Notes: generated by a model not told the origin, from the letters alone. A stretch of 7,260 nucleotides of DNA from Actinomycetes bacterium (GCA_021816565.1 JAKAXN010000230.1:1-7260); one strand, 5' to 3'. Counted from the first letter of the stretch, positions 1 through 5,685 are shown. Program-made: numbers and translations.

Positions 1-1203
1 CGGGCCCTGGCCGCCCAGGCCCGGACCCAGGCCCGGACGGCCGCTTCGACCGCCGCCGGCGGCCTACACGCAGCCAGCAACGCCGGCATCCACAACCCTC
101 ACCACTCCTGGCTGTCGGGCATCGTGGACGGCGTCGAAGGGGTGTTCACCGGTGCCACCCACTGGGTGGAGCACCACGCATCCGAGATCGAGTTCGCGGC
201 GTCGCTCGCGCTAGGACCGGTGGGCCTGATGCTCACCTCCGAGGGCCGCCACCTGGCCGAGGAGGCGCTCAAGGATTCCGCTCCATTCCTCCAGGCCGCC
301 TCCGCCGGGCTCGGCATCCTGTCAGCCGGGCTGGCGGTGGCCGGGCTGGTCCTGGCGCCCGTCGGTGTGGGAGAGGTGATCGACGCCGTCAACGAGGGTC
401 TCATGGTGGTCAAGGCGGCCGACGACGGCCTGCTCCTGGCCGACGGCGCCAAGGGCGCGGAGTCGGCCCTGATCGAGGACGGAGCAGCTATCGCCACCGG
501 TGGCCTGGGCCGGCTGTTCGGCGACACGGGCGACGCCCTGGCGGCGTCGGGAGAGGTCGAGAAGGCCCAGGCCGAGGCCGGTGCAGCCGCGTCGGAGGTG
601 TCCCAGAGCGAGCAGGCCCTCGCGGACACCAGGGCCGCCGTCGAGGCCCCGGTGGCCGACGCTGCGGCCAGAGGCGACCTGTACTCGGCCATGGCCGGCG
701 ACCTGCGGCAGAGCAACCCGTTCATCGCCAACCAGCTCGACCTGCGAGCCGGCGAGGAGGCCGACAGGATCGGGGCCGCCCAGGCCCGGGTGGGCGGAGC
801 GGAGCACGACCTGGCGGGCGCCCAGGCGGAGCTCGGCCGGTCCAAGGAGGCGGTCTCCGAGGCCGAGTCGACCTTCCGCTACCACGAGCAGTACAACCCG
901 ATCGGCTCCCAGTCGTCGCTGACCAAGAGCTTCATCGGCTCCAACAACCTGTCCAAGCTGAAGCTGTGGCAGCTGGACAGGCCCGGCTACGTCCGGGCCT
1001 TCCTCGACCGGGAGGGGCTCAGCGGCTCGTTCGGGAGCGACTTCGTCAAGTACTACAAGAGCAACCTGTTCGGCGCGCCCAACGGTCTCAGCCTGGCCGG
1101 TCACGTGCTGCACGCCGGACAGCAGACCATCAACGTCTACTGGGGCTACAAGGGTGTCAGCGAGGTGCCAGGCGACATCCACGCCGTGGTCCATGCCTTC
1201 TAG
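1..1203 (+). CDS. C-terminal part of a large, possibly type VII-secreted (WXG100/LXG-like) protein; partial at window edge
   Basis: The frame is open from base 1, so the start lies to the left; 400 residues are visible before TAG. In order: an Ala/Thr/Arg-rich helical tail (residues 1-30); a WVEHH-containing stretch (about 55-65); a small-residue hydrophobic segment (about 99-127) that could be a membrane or pore segment; a long Ala/Glu/Gln heptad-like coiled coil (about 184-297) interrupted by a SAMAGDLRQSNPF segment; and a compositionally different C-terminal domain (about 298-400) rich in Gly, Ser, Tyr and Asn. The order helical region, WxxHxxxI, then glycine/alanine hydrophobic stretch resembles actinobacterial WXG100/LXG-like type VII substrates; that is family-level resemblance, not a firm match. 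No catalytic motif was recognised in the C-terminal domain. An internal GTG at 124 is possible but nothing favours it, because the coding signal continues upstream. Alternatives are a phage tape-measure-like or surface coiled-coil protein. Confidence 0.8.
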   Translation, partial: RALAAQARTQARTAASTAAGGLHAASNAGIHNPHHSWLSGIVDGVEGVFTGATHWVEHHASEIEFAASLALGPVGLMLTSEGRHLAEEALKDSAPFLQAASAGLGILSAGLAVAGLVLAPVGVGEVIDAVNEGLMVVKAADDGLLLADGAKGAESALIEDGAAIATGGLGRLFGDTGDALAASGEVEKAQAEAGAAASEVSQSEQALADTRAAVEAPVADAAARGDLYSAMAGDLRQSNPFIANQLDLRAGEEADRIGAAQARVGGAEHDLAGAQAELGRSKEAVSEAESTFRYHEQYNPIGSQSSLTKSFIGSNNLSKLKLWQLDRPGYVRAFLDREGLSGSFGSDFVKYYKSNLFGAPNGLSLAGHVLHAGQQTINVYWGYKGVSEVPGDIHAVVHAF

Positions 1204-1211
1204 CCTCTCGC

Positions 1212-1226
1212 CGCCCGGACCGGGCG
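1212..1226. repeat. 15-bp near-perfect inverted repeat between genes
   Basis: CGCCCGGACCGGGCG has 5-bp arms (CGCCC/GGGCG) and a self-complementary centre around one A. It lies 8 bases after the TAG of the preceding gene and covers the position expected for the -35 element of the promoter proposed at 1235. It could be a weak terminator hairpin without a U-tract, or an operator. The sequence does not decide between these. Confidence 0.4.
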
Positions 1227-1234
1227 CCACGGCC

Positions 1235-1240
1235 TAGGTT
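1235..1240 (+). promoter_or_regulatory. Leaderless -10 box (TAGGTT) for the 197-residue protein gene
   Basis: TAGGTT fits the actinobacterial TANNNT -10 consensus and ends exactly 6 bases before the GTG at 1247. That spacing places transcription initiation on or next to the start codon. No Shine-Dalgarno sequence is present. The gene would then be transcribed as a leaderless mRNA independently of the upstream gene. Confidence 0.55.
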
Positions 1241-1246
1241 GGCGGC

Positions 1247-1840
1247 GTGTTCGTACTGAGGGCCCGGCCCAACGAGTACTGGCTGAGGCGGTTCGAGCTC
1301 GGCAACGACCAGGGGGGCACGGCCCGCGGCCCCTCCCGCAAGTGGTGGCGCAACGGGGCCCTGGTGGTCGACGACGCCGGGCCGGCCATCATCGACGCGG
1401 ACGGGTACCGGATCGCCATCCCGGTCCCCCCGGCGGGGGGCATGCTGGTGCGATCCGTGGTGGGCGGATCCTCCTCGAGCTACGGGTCGTCGCCGACCAT
1501 GTTCTTCTACTTCGTGGCCGACCCGGACGGCCGGGTGACCGCCCGCCTGCCGGGCGAGACGGACGGCTTCACCGAGGACGGTCTGAAGGACTTCGCCCGG
1601 GCGGCCGGGCTGGGCTTCGCCGAGATCGTGCGCAACCCCGTCGACGCCCCCGGGTACGCGAAGTCGGTCAACTTCGACGACTGCATCTTCGACCGCGACT
1701 ACCGGGCCAGCCGGCGGTCCAGGATGAAGAGGGCCCTCCGCTACGAAGGTCGGTGCTCCCCCTACCGGGAGCCCTTCTCCTCGATGTACCCGGCGGAGAA
1801 GCCGCCCTACGAACTCCCCGAGACAGAAGTGCCGTTCTGA
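1247..1840 (+). CDS. Conserved-looking hypothetical protein, 197 residues
   Basis: Not recognised. GTG start chosen because a TANNNT -10 box sits 6 bases upstream and the coding signal begins there; no ribosome site is visible. The N-terminal part is aromatic and basic (EYWLRRFELG; KWW near 32-34), followed by a beta-rich region (VVDDAGPAIIDADGYRIAIPVPP), a Gly/Ser linker (about 70-82), and a FFYFVADPDGRV segment at 86-97 resembling an edge strand of a small beta domain. A predicted helix follows (EDGLKDFARAAGL). The C-terminus is basic (RRSRMKR near 155-161), then Pro/Glu-rich. There is no signal peptide or membrane segment, so it is probably cytoplasmic. It starts 43 bases after a possible secreted-effector gene, so an immunity, chaperone or regulatory role is conceivable, but nothing in its sequence proves it. 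Confidence 0.8.
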   Translation: MFVLRARPNEYWLRRFELGNDQGGTARGPSRKWWRNGALVVDDAGPAIIDADGYRIAIPVPPAGGMLVRSVVGGSSSSYGSSPTMFFYFVADPDGRVTARLPGETDGFTEDGLKDFARAAGLGFAEIVRNPVDAPGYAKSVNFDDCIFDRDYRASRRSRMKRALRYEGRCSPYREPFSSMYPAEKPPYELPETEVPF

Positions 1841-1926
1841 GCCCGTCCGGCTACTTCCAGAGCGACCTGGACGCCACCCCGTGGGACCGGGCCCGCACCC
1901 GGACGGCGGCGAGCACCAGGCGGGGC

Positions 1927-2262
1927 ATGGCCCTCGAGATCCTCGGCGGGGATCTCCGGCTCCTCGCTCCCCCCAACCCTCCCACCGTGGTGGTGTCGGC
2001 GCCGATCCAGCAGGTGACCGTCGGCGTCGCCGGGCTGGCCGCCAGGGGGGCCGCCGCCCTGGTGGACTTCGGATCGGAGACCTGGATGGTGGACTTCAGC
2101 CACGTGGCCAGCCGAAGAATGACCCACTCCGGTGGGGCAGGCATGCTGAAGCGCTTCCTCGGTGCCGGCTCGATATCGGGCTTCAAGGAGGGCCGGGCCC
2201 GGCGCGACGGCTTCGTCGAGGTCCTGGCGGCGCACGGGGCCAGGGTGGACCGGGGCAGCTAG
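1927..2262 (+). CDS. Small hypothetical protein, about 111 residues; start uncertain
   Basis: Not recognised. ATG at 1927 is the only conventional start in this frame after the previous gene; it has only a weak purine-rich GGCGGGG upstream. The frame stays open and coding-like back to the preceding stop, where a CTG at 1837 overlaps the TGA (CTGA). A coupled CTG start would add 30 residues (LSPSGYFQSDLD...), giving 141. The product has an N-terminal beta-rich part (LEILGGDLRLLAPPNPPTVVVS, repeated V/A strands), a central WMVDFSHV strand, a Gly-rich FLGAGSISGFKEG turn, and a C-terminal helix RDGFVEVLAAHGARV. The all-beta plus final helix order is reminiscent of PH-like domains, but this is a shape impression only. 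Its TAG lies inside a hairpin shared with the convergent gene. Confidence 0.6.
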   Translation: MALEILGGDLRLLAPPNPPTVVVSAPIQQVTVGVAGLAARGAAALVDFGSETWMVDFSHVASRRMTHSGGAGMLKRFLGAGSISGFKEGRARRDGFVEVLAAHGARVDRGS

Positions 2263-2281
2263 AGCCGGGTGCTAGCTCCCC
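2252..2281. terminator. Probable bidirectional terminator hairpin containing both convergent stop codons
   Basis: GGGG-C-AGCTAG (2252-2262) pairs with CTAGCT-CCCC (2272-2281): ten base pairs with one bulged C and a 9-base loop. The TAG in the left arm is the stop of the + strand gene; the CTA in the right arm is the TAG stop of the - strand gene. Only nine bases separate the two coding regions. No long U-tract follows on either side, which is common in GC-rich actinobacteria, so efficiency cannot be judged. Confidence 0.55.
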
Positions 2282-2847
2282 AGCTGGTCGCGCTCGATGA
2301 CCACCGTGTCCACGATCCGATCGAACATCTCTCCGACCGAGGCCAGGTCGTCGGATCCCACGCACGAGCCGCTGATCAGGACCGTCAGATCCGAGTCGGG
2401 CACCGGGACCAGGTACTGGGCCAGGCAGGCCGACCGCCCGTCCGCACCGAGCGGCACGCGCAGCAGCCGGCGGGTGACCGGACCGAGGTTCGCCGTGGCG
2501 ACGGTACCCACCTCCCCGCCGGGCTGCTCCTCGGGCATGTGCCGGTGCACCGCCACGATGATCCCCGCCCCGAACTCGACGTCGGTGTCGGCCACCCCGA
2601 ATTGGGATGCGAAGACCGCTCCGAGAGCGGTGGCGTGCGCCGCAGTCTGCTCGAGGGAGGCGGCCACGGCTGCCCGGTCGACGCTCTCGCCCAGGCCCGT
2701 ACTGCGTTCGGCGACCAGTCGCTCGATGTCGCGAAGCCGGTCGGGCGAATGGAGCGGGAGGTCCCACCACAGCGGCGGTGTGGTGATGGTGATTCTCAAC
2801 CCTCCGGAAAAAGGGTCGTCCGGTGCGGCCCCGCCGTCCACGGTCAC
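2272..2847 (-). CDS. Hypothetical 191-residue soluble protein coupled to the zinc-ribbon membrane gene
   Basis: GTG start at 2847 overlaps the TGA of the upstream gene as GTGA and has AAAGG seven bases before it, so translation is probably coupled. The N-terminus (F13SGG, then LRITITTPPLWWDLPLHSPDR at about 17-37) carries a beta strand and a Pro/Trp motif. A helical region with DRLRDIERLVAER and DRAAVAASLEQTAAHATAL follows, then a beta-rich half (AGIIVAVHRHM, VTRRLLRVPLG, CLAQYLVPVP, LTVLISGSC) and a C-terminal helix plus strand (FDRIVDTVVIERD). No signal peptide, lipobox or membrane segment is visible. The 'PPxWxxxPL...R...LV..R' opening followed by an alpha/beta body recalls small proteins I associate with actinobacterial WXG100/type VII loci; I cannot name a family. 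It may act with the membrane-bound zinc-ribbon protein as a pair. Confidence 0.85.
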   Translation of the reverse strand: MTVDGGAAPDDPFSGGLRITITTPPLWWDLPLHSPDRLRDIERLVAERSTGLGESVDRAAVAASLEQTAAHATALGAVFASQFGVADTDVEFGAGIIVAVHRHMPEEQPGGEVGTVATANLGPVTRRLLRVPLGADGRSACLAQYLVPVPDSDLTVLISGSCVGSDDLASVGEMFDRIVDTVVIERDQLGS

Positions 2848-3344
2848 AGCTGACCTTTCCGGCTGCGGCGGCCCCGCCCCTGGCGGATACCGCGCGGTAG
2901 GAGGCTGAGCGCCCTGACCAGGTTGAGTACGCCCGACAGGGCCACGCCGGAGACGAACACCAGATTGACCGTGCTGGGATCCCGGCTGTAAGCCCACCAC
3001 AGGGCGGCCAGAACCAGGATCTGCACCACCAGCACGAACAGTGACACCGACAAGGCCGGGTTCTTCGCCCGGCGCCCCGGCCGGCTGGGGGGCCGGGCCG
3101 GCTGCACCGGGCCCATGGGGGCCCCGCAGCGGGTGCAGTACGTGCGGTTCGGCGGCGTGACCAGACCGCAGGCCGGGCAGGTCCGGCGCGCCTCACGCCG
3201 GCCGAGGGAGGCCACGGCCAGAGGGCGGCTGCCCGGCGGTGCCGGCGGCACGGCGGCCCCGCACCCACCGCAGCACCGGTCGAGCTGGTACAGCGGGAAC
3301 CCGCACCCCGGGCAGTAGCCGTTGCTCAGAAGATTTCCGCTCAT
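2844..3344 (-). CDS. Double zinc-ribbon protein with two membrane segments, 166 residues
   Basis: ATG at 3344 is chosen over the longer open frame because the upstream extension is low-complexity and lies in the promoter region. The stop of a short upstream ORF overlaps this ATG (ATGA). Two zinc-ribbon knuckle pairs are visible: CPGC at 11-14 with CGGC at 25-28, and CPAC at 56-59 with CTRC at 70-73, each likely binding one Zn. A Pro/Arg/Lys linker (79-96) precedes two hydrophobic helices, about 98-118 and 126-149. The C-terminus is strongly basic (RQGRGRRSRK), which favours a cytoplasmic tail, so both ends are probably inside the cell. Such zinc-ribbon/membrane proteins usually act in protein-protein contacts rather than DNA binding. 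Its own stop overlaps the next gene's start, forming a tight two-gene unit. The partner is unknown. Confidence 0.85.
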   Translation of the reverse strand: MSGNLLSNGYCPGCGFPLYQLDRCCGGCGAAVPPAPPGSRPLAVASLGRREARRTCPACGLVTPPNRTYCTRCGAPMGPVQPARPPSRPGRRAKNPALSVSLFVLVVQILVLAALWWAYSRDPSTVNLVFVSGVALSGVLNLVRALSLLPRGIRQGRGRRSRKGQL

Positions 3345-3385
3345 CGGGTTCCCGCTGGACCCCTCCCGGCCCGCCGACCACTCAC
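3341..3385 (-). CDS. Candidate 14-codon leaderless upstream ORF, coupled to the zinc-ribbon gene
   Basis: GTG at 3385 lies exactly 6 bases after a TACCAT -10 box and reads MSGRRAGRGPAGTR, ending in a TGA (3343-3341) that overlaps the ATG of the zinc-ribbon gene as ATGA. The frame differs from that of the zinc-ribbon gene. A ribosome that starts at the leaderless 5' end would terminate precisely on the next start. In mycobacteria, leaderless short upstream ORFs coupled to the main gene are known, some regulating it through codon supply. This one has four arginines and no cysteines. It may be only a translational entry device; whether the peptide accumulates cannot be seen. Confidence 0.4.
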   Translation of the reverse strand: MSGRRAGRGPAGTR

Positions 3386-3391
3386 AGCGAC

Positions 3392-3397
3392 ATGGTA
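3392..3397 (-). promoter_or_regulatory. Leaderless -10 box (TACCAT) of the zinc-ribbon operon
   Basis: On the - strand TACCAT fits TANNNT and ends 6 bases before GTG 3385. No convincing TTGACA-like -35 is seen in the GGAAAAGGG-rich stretch upstream. The tandem GAGTTGCAG repeat lies 45-64 bases further upstream. Confidence 0.45.
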
Positions 3398-3441
3398 TGC
3401 CCACTTTCCCAGCCCTTTTCCGGGTTCTCTGCGACTTGGAG

Positions 3442-3461
3442 GAGTTGCAGGAGAGTTGCAG
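3442..3461. repeat. Tandem 9-bp direct repeat with an 11-bp period in a divergent promoter region
   Basis: GAGTTGCAG occurs at 3442-3450 and again at 3453-3461, separated by GA. The 11-bp period is about one helical turn, so two protein subunits would bind the same DNA face. It lies between the leftward zinc-ribbon operon and the rightward small gene at 3473, so it could be an operator for either. A chance repeat is possible in such a short stretch. Confidence 0.4.
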
Positions 3462-3472
3462 AACCCTGAGGC

Positions 3473-3679
3473 ATGGCACTCGCCCCCAGCTCAGCACTCG
3501 ATGACACGGTCACAGTCGAACAGAGGCTGACCCGGGCCGAAGACGACGACCTGCGCCGCCTTCACTGGTTGTCCCTGGCCGGAAGCCTCTCGAGCAGCAA
3601 GCGCCGCTGCCTCGTCGATCTGCGACTCCGGGATCGCCGGAGCGAGGTCCGACCGCCCAGGGAGTTCCTGGAGCAGTAG
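3473..3679 (+). CDS. Probable small protein, 68 residues, unknown function
   Basis: Not recognised. The frame from ATG 3473 has G or C in about 80 percent of third positions, as in neighbouring genes, and a hairpin sits three bases after its TAG; both support a real gene. There is no well-spaced ribosome site: GAGG ends only one base before the ATG, and the purine-rich stretches further up are too far away. The predicted product is acidic at the N-terminus (about 10-28, EDDD) and strongly basic at the C-terminus (KRRC, RLRDRRSEVRPP), with a LHWLSLAGSLSSSK segment that could form a short amphipathic helix. There is no signal peptide. It is divergent from the zinc-ribbon operon and 60 bases ahead of the ABC-F gene, which has its own promoter signal. 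Confidence 0.5.
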   Translation: MALAPSSALDDTVTVEQRLTRAEDDDLRRLHWLSLAGSLSSSKRRCLVDLRLRDRRSEVRPPREFLEQ

Positions 3680-3681
3680 CG

Positions 3682-3698
3682 CGCCCCTCTCCGGGGCG
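3682..3698 (+). terminator. Short GC hairpin after the small gene
   Basis: CGCCCC (3682-3687) pairs with GGGGCG (3693-3698) around a TCTCC loop, directly after the TAG at 3677-3679. It lacks a U-tract, but its position between a stop codon and a new promoter suggests termination. Confidence 0.4.
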
Positions 3699-3725
3699 GG
3701 AAATGCCCGGGAGTCGGGGTACCGG

Positions 3726-3731
3726 TAGGGT
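3726..3731 (+). promoter_or_regulatory. Leaderless -10 box (TAGGGT) of the ABC-F gene
   Basis: TAGGGT matches TANNNT and ends 8 bases before GTG 3740. No Shine-Dalgarno sequence is present, so the mRNA probably begins at or next to the start codon. Confidence 0.55.
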
Positions 3732-3739
3732 CATCGGTC

Positions 3740-5407
3740 GTGCTCAGCGCTAAGGGGATCGGCTTCTCCCGGGGCGGGGAGGTGATCCTCGACGACGTGT
3801 TCCTGTCGGTGGGCCCGGGTGGTCGCCTCGGCGTGGTCGGGCCCAACGGGATAGGCAAGAGCACCCTGCTGGCCGTCCTCGCCGGCGAGCTCGAGCCGGA
3901 CCGGGGCGCGGTCGACCGGGCGCCGGCGTCGCTCACGGTCGGGTTGCTCACCCAGGAGCCCGACGCCCGCCCGGGCGAGACCCTCCTCGCCTACCTGGCC
4001 CGCCGCACGGGGGTGGCCGCGGCCGGCGCCGAACTCGACCGGCTCACCGTCGCTCTCGCCGAGGACCCCGACGCCGTCGACGCCTACAGCGACGCCCTCG
4101 AGCGGTACCTGGCCCTGGGAGGCGACGACTTCGAGGCCCGGGCCACCGCCACCGCGGTCGAGCTCGGCCTGCCCGCCGACCGCCTCGGGGTCCCGGTGGG
4201 GGAGCTGTCGGGGGGCCAGGCGGCCCGGGCCCGGCTGGCGGCGGTGCTGCTCGCCCGCTTCGACGTGTTCCTCCTCGACGAGCCGACCAACGACCTGGAC
4301 TTCGACGGCCTGGACCGCCTGGAGCGGTTCCTCGCCTCGGTGCCGGGGGCGGTGATAGTGGTGAGTCACGACCGGGCGTTCCTCGACCGGTCGGTGACGC
4401 GGGTGCTCGAGATAGAGGAGCACACCCACCGGGGGGCGGAGTACGCCGGGGCGTGGAGCGAGTACGTCGAGCGCCGGGCCCTGGCCCGCAGCCACGCCGG
4501 CGCGGCCTACGAGGCGTGGCACGCCGAGCGCCGCCGCCTCACCGAGCGGATCCGCTCCCAGCGGTCCTGGTCGGAGCAGGGGGTGCGCAAGGCGACGAAG
4601 AAGCCGGGGACCAAGGGCTCCGGGGCCCCGCCCGGGAAGCGGGACAACGACAAGGCGCAGCGCGGCTTTCGGGTCAACCGCACCGAGAAGCAGGCGTCCA
4701 AGGTGCGCATCTCCGAACGGGCCCTCGAGCGGCTCGGCTCGATGGACAAGCCGTGGGAGGGCTGGCAGCTCCACCTCGACCTGGCCCCCGCGGGCCGCAG
4801 CGGCGACCTGGTCGCCACCTTGGACCAGGCGGTGGTGCGGCGGGGAGGCTGGACCCTCGGCCCCGTCGACCTCGCCGTGCACTGGGCCGACCGGATCGCC
4901 ATAACCGGTCCCAACGGCGGCGGTAAGTCGACGCTGCTCGCCACCCTCACCGGCCGCATCCCCGTCGATGCCGGCCGAGCCCGGATCGGGCCTTCGGTGC
5001 GGTTCGGCCAGCTCGACCAGCGCCGGGCGCAGCCCGCACCGGGAGATACCCTGCTGGCGGCATTCACCGCCCAGACCGGCGTGACCGTCGAGGAGGCCCG
5101 CTCCGCCCTCGCCAAGTTCGGGCTGACGGCCGGGCACGTGGGCCGGGCGTGGGGAGGGCTTTCCCCCGGGGAGCGGACCCGGGCCCAGCTGGCCGCACTC
5201 ATGATCACCGGCACCAACTGCCTGGTCCTCGACGAGCCCACCAACCACCTGGACCTGCCGGCGATCGAACAGCTCGAGTCGGCACTCACCGACTTCGCCG
5301 GCACCCTGCTGGTCGTCACCCACGACCGGTGGCTGCTCGAGACGGTGGCATTCGATCGGACCGTGCACGTCGTCGACGGCCGGGTGCTCGAGGAGGATCG
5401 CCCGTAG
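3740..5407 (+). CDS. ABC-F family ATPase (ribosome-associated, two nucleotide-binding domains)
   Basis: A 555-residue protein with two ABC ATPase domains and no membrane segment, the hallmark of ABC-F proteins, which bind the ribosomal E site and either regulate translation or displace antibiotics. Domain 1: Walker A GPNGIGKST 34-42, signature LSGGQ 156-160, Walker B FLLDEPTND 177-185 with catalytic E181, switch H210. Domain 2: Walker A GPNGGGKST 390-398, signature LSPGE 474-478, Walker B LVLDEPTNHLD 495-505 with E499, switch H528. All ATPase residues are intact. The inter-domain linker (about 240-350) is long, charged and Lys/Arg-rich (VRKATKKPGTKG, then RDNDKAQRGF), as expected for the segment reaching the peptidyl-transferase centre. 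The length and basic linker suit resistance-type actinobacterial ABC-F proteins, but a housekeeping Uup/EttA-like role is equally possible; the specific subfamily cannot be fixed. The GTG start is supported by the -10 box 8 bases upstream. Confidence 0.95.
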   Translation: MLSAKGIGFSRGGEVILDDVFLSVGPGGRLGVVGPNGIGKSTLLAVLAGELEPDRGAVDRAPASLTVGLLTQEPDARPGETLLAYLARRTGVAAAGAELDRLTVALAEDPDAVDAYSDALERYLALGGDDFEARATATAVELGLPADRLGVPVGELSGGQAARARLAAVLLARFDVFLLDEPTNDLDFDGLDRLERFLASVPGAVIVVSHDRAFLDRSVTRVLEIEEHTHRGAEYAGAWSEYVERRALARSHAGAAYEAWHAERRRLTERIRSQRSWSEQGVRKATKKPGTKGSGAPPGKRDNDKAQRGFRVNRTEKQASKVRISERALERLGSMDKPWEGWQLHLDLAPAGRSGDLVATLDQAVVRRGGWTLGPVDLAVHWADRIAITGPNGGGKSTLLATLTGRIPVDAGRARIGPSVRFGQLDQRRAQPAPGDTLLAAFTAQTGVTVEEARSALAKFGLTAGHVGRAWGGLSPGERTRAQLAALMITGTNCLVLDEPTNHLDLPAIEQLESALTDFAGTLLVVTHDRWLLETVAFDRTVHVVDGRVLEEDRP

Positions 5408-5425
5408 GCTGCTCCCAGCCCGGAC

Positions 5426-5443
5426 GGTCCCCGTGCGGGGGCC
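5426..5443 (+). terminator. Hairpin downstream of the ABC-F gene
   Basis: GGTCCCC (5426-5432) pairs with GGGGGCC (5437-5443), including one U-G pair, around a GTGC tetraloop, 18 bases after the ABC-F stop. It has no U-tract, so it may be a GC-type terminator of moderate strength. Confidence 0.4.
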
Positions 5444-5558
5444 CCGAGACGGACGGTAACCGGTCTCACTCACGCCGAAGCCGAACTGCCGGCCGCGCCG
5501 CGCGATCCCACCGACCCACAACGGCACCTCCGTCAACAGGCCTCCTAGCAACCCTCAA

Positions 5559-5564
5559 TAGCAT
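5559..5564 (+). promoter_or_regulatory. Possible -10 box (TAGCAT) ahead of the oxidoreductase gene
   Basis: TAGCAT fits TANNNT and would start transcription near 5571, giving a 5' leader of about 75 bases before the ribosome site at 5634. The only -35-like sequence, TCAACA at 5533, has a long 20-base spacer, so this is weak. Confidence 0.25.
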
Positions 5565-5633
5565 TCGGCAGCCGGCGTGCGGGGGCAGGTCGAGCCGCTG
5601 TCCACGACCCGAGTAGCAAGTGCTCCTACCAGC

Positions 5634-5640
5634 GAGGAGG
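5634..5640 (+). promoter_or_regulatory. Strong Shine-Dalgarno sequence (GAGGAGG) pointing to GTG 5645
   Basis: GAGGAGG lies four bases before GTG 5645 and is the best ribosome site in the window. The frame it opens is not the frame of the downstream Ddn-like domain, which is why this site matters: it suggests that the original gene start is here and that the frame changes near 5720. Confidence 0.5.
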
Positions 5641-5685
5641 CGAAGTGCTCTATCCGCTGGCGCCGGGACATCACATCCTGTTGGT

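Larger units (their letters stand above)
5408..5644. other. Non-coding region between ABC-F and the oxidoreductase gene
   Basis: No coherent coding frame is seen. It holds a GC hairpin just after the ABC-F stop (5426-5443), a possible -10 box TAGCAT at 5559-5564, and a strong purine-rich ribosome site at 5634-5640. No tRNA or recognised riboswitch fold was found. From about here to 6250 the sequence is less GC-rich than the ABC-F gene. Confidence 0.5.

Noticed and set aside
322..1230. 302-codon open frame on the - strand opposite the left-edge gene
   Set aside because: Antisense shadow of a frame with strong third-position GC bias; no recognisable protein features.
1342..1926. Extension of the 111-residue protein frame back to ATG 1342
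   Set aside because: This part overlaps the 197-residue gene and is Arg/Gly-rich shadow sequence; coding character in this frame begins only after 1840.
2183..3268. 361-codon - strand frame overlapping both the zinc-ribbon and 191-residue genes
   Set aside because: Arg/Pro/Gly-rich translation in the wrong frame. The two overlapping genes have good motifs, coupling overlaps and a ribosome site.
3345..3497. N-terminal extension of the zinc-ribbon protein to ATG 3497
   Set aside because: It would run through the promoter, direct repeats and leader ORF, and its sequence looks non-coding; ATG 3344 is in coupling position.
3731..5551. 606-codon open frame on the - strand opposite the ABC-F gene
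   Set aside because: It mirrors a clear ABC-F gene with intact motifs. Its product is Gly/Ala/Arg/Pro-rich with no domain, as expected of antisense frames in GC-rich DNA.
5581..5645. Possible tRNA-like or riboswitch-like fold before the oxidoreductase gene
   Set aside because: Only a four-base GTAG/CTAC pairing could be drawn; no cloverleaf or conserved riboswitch core is present.
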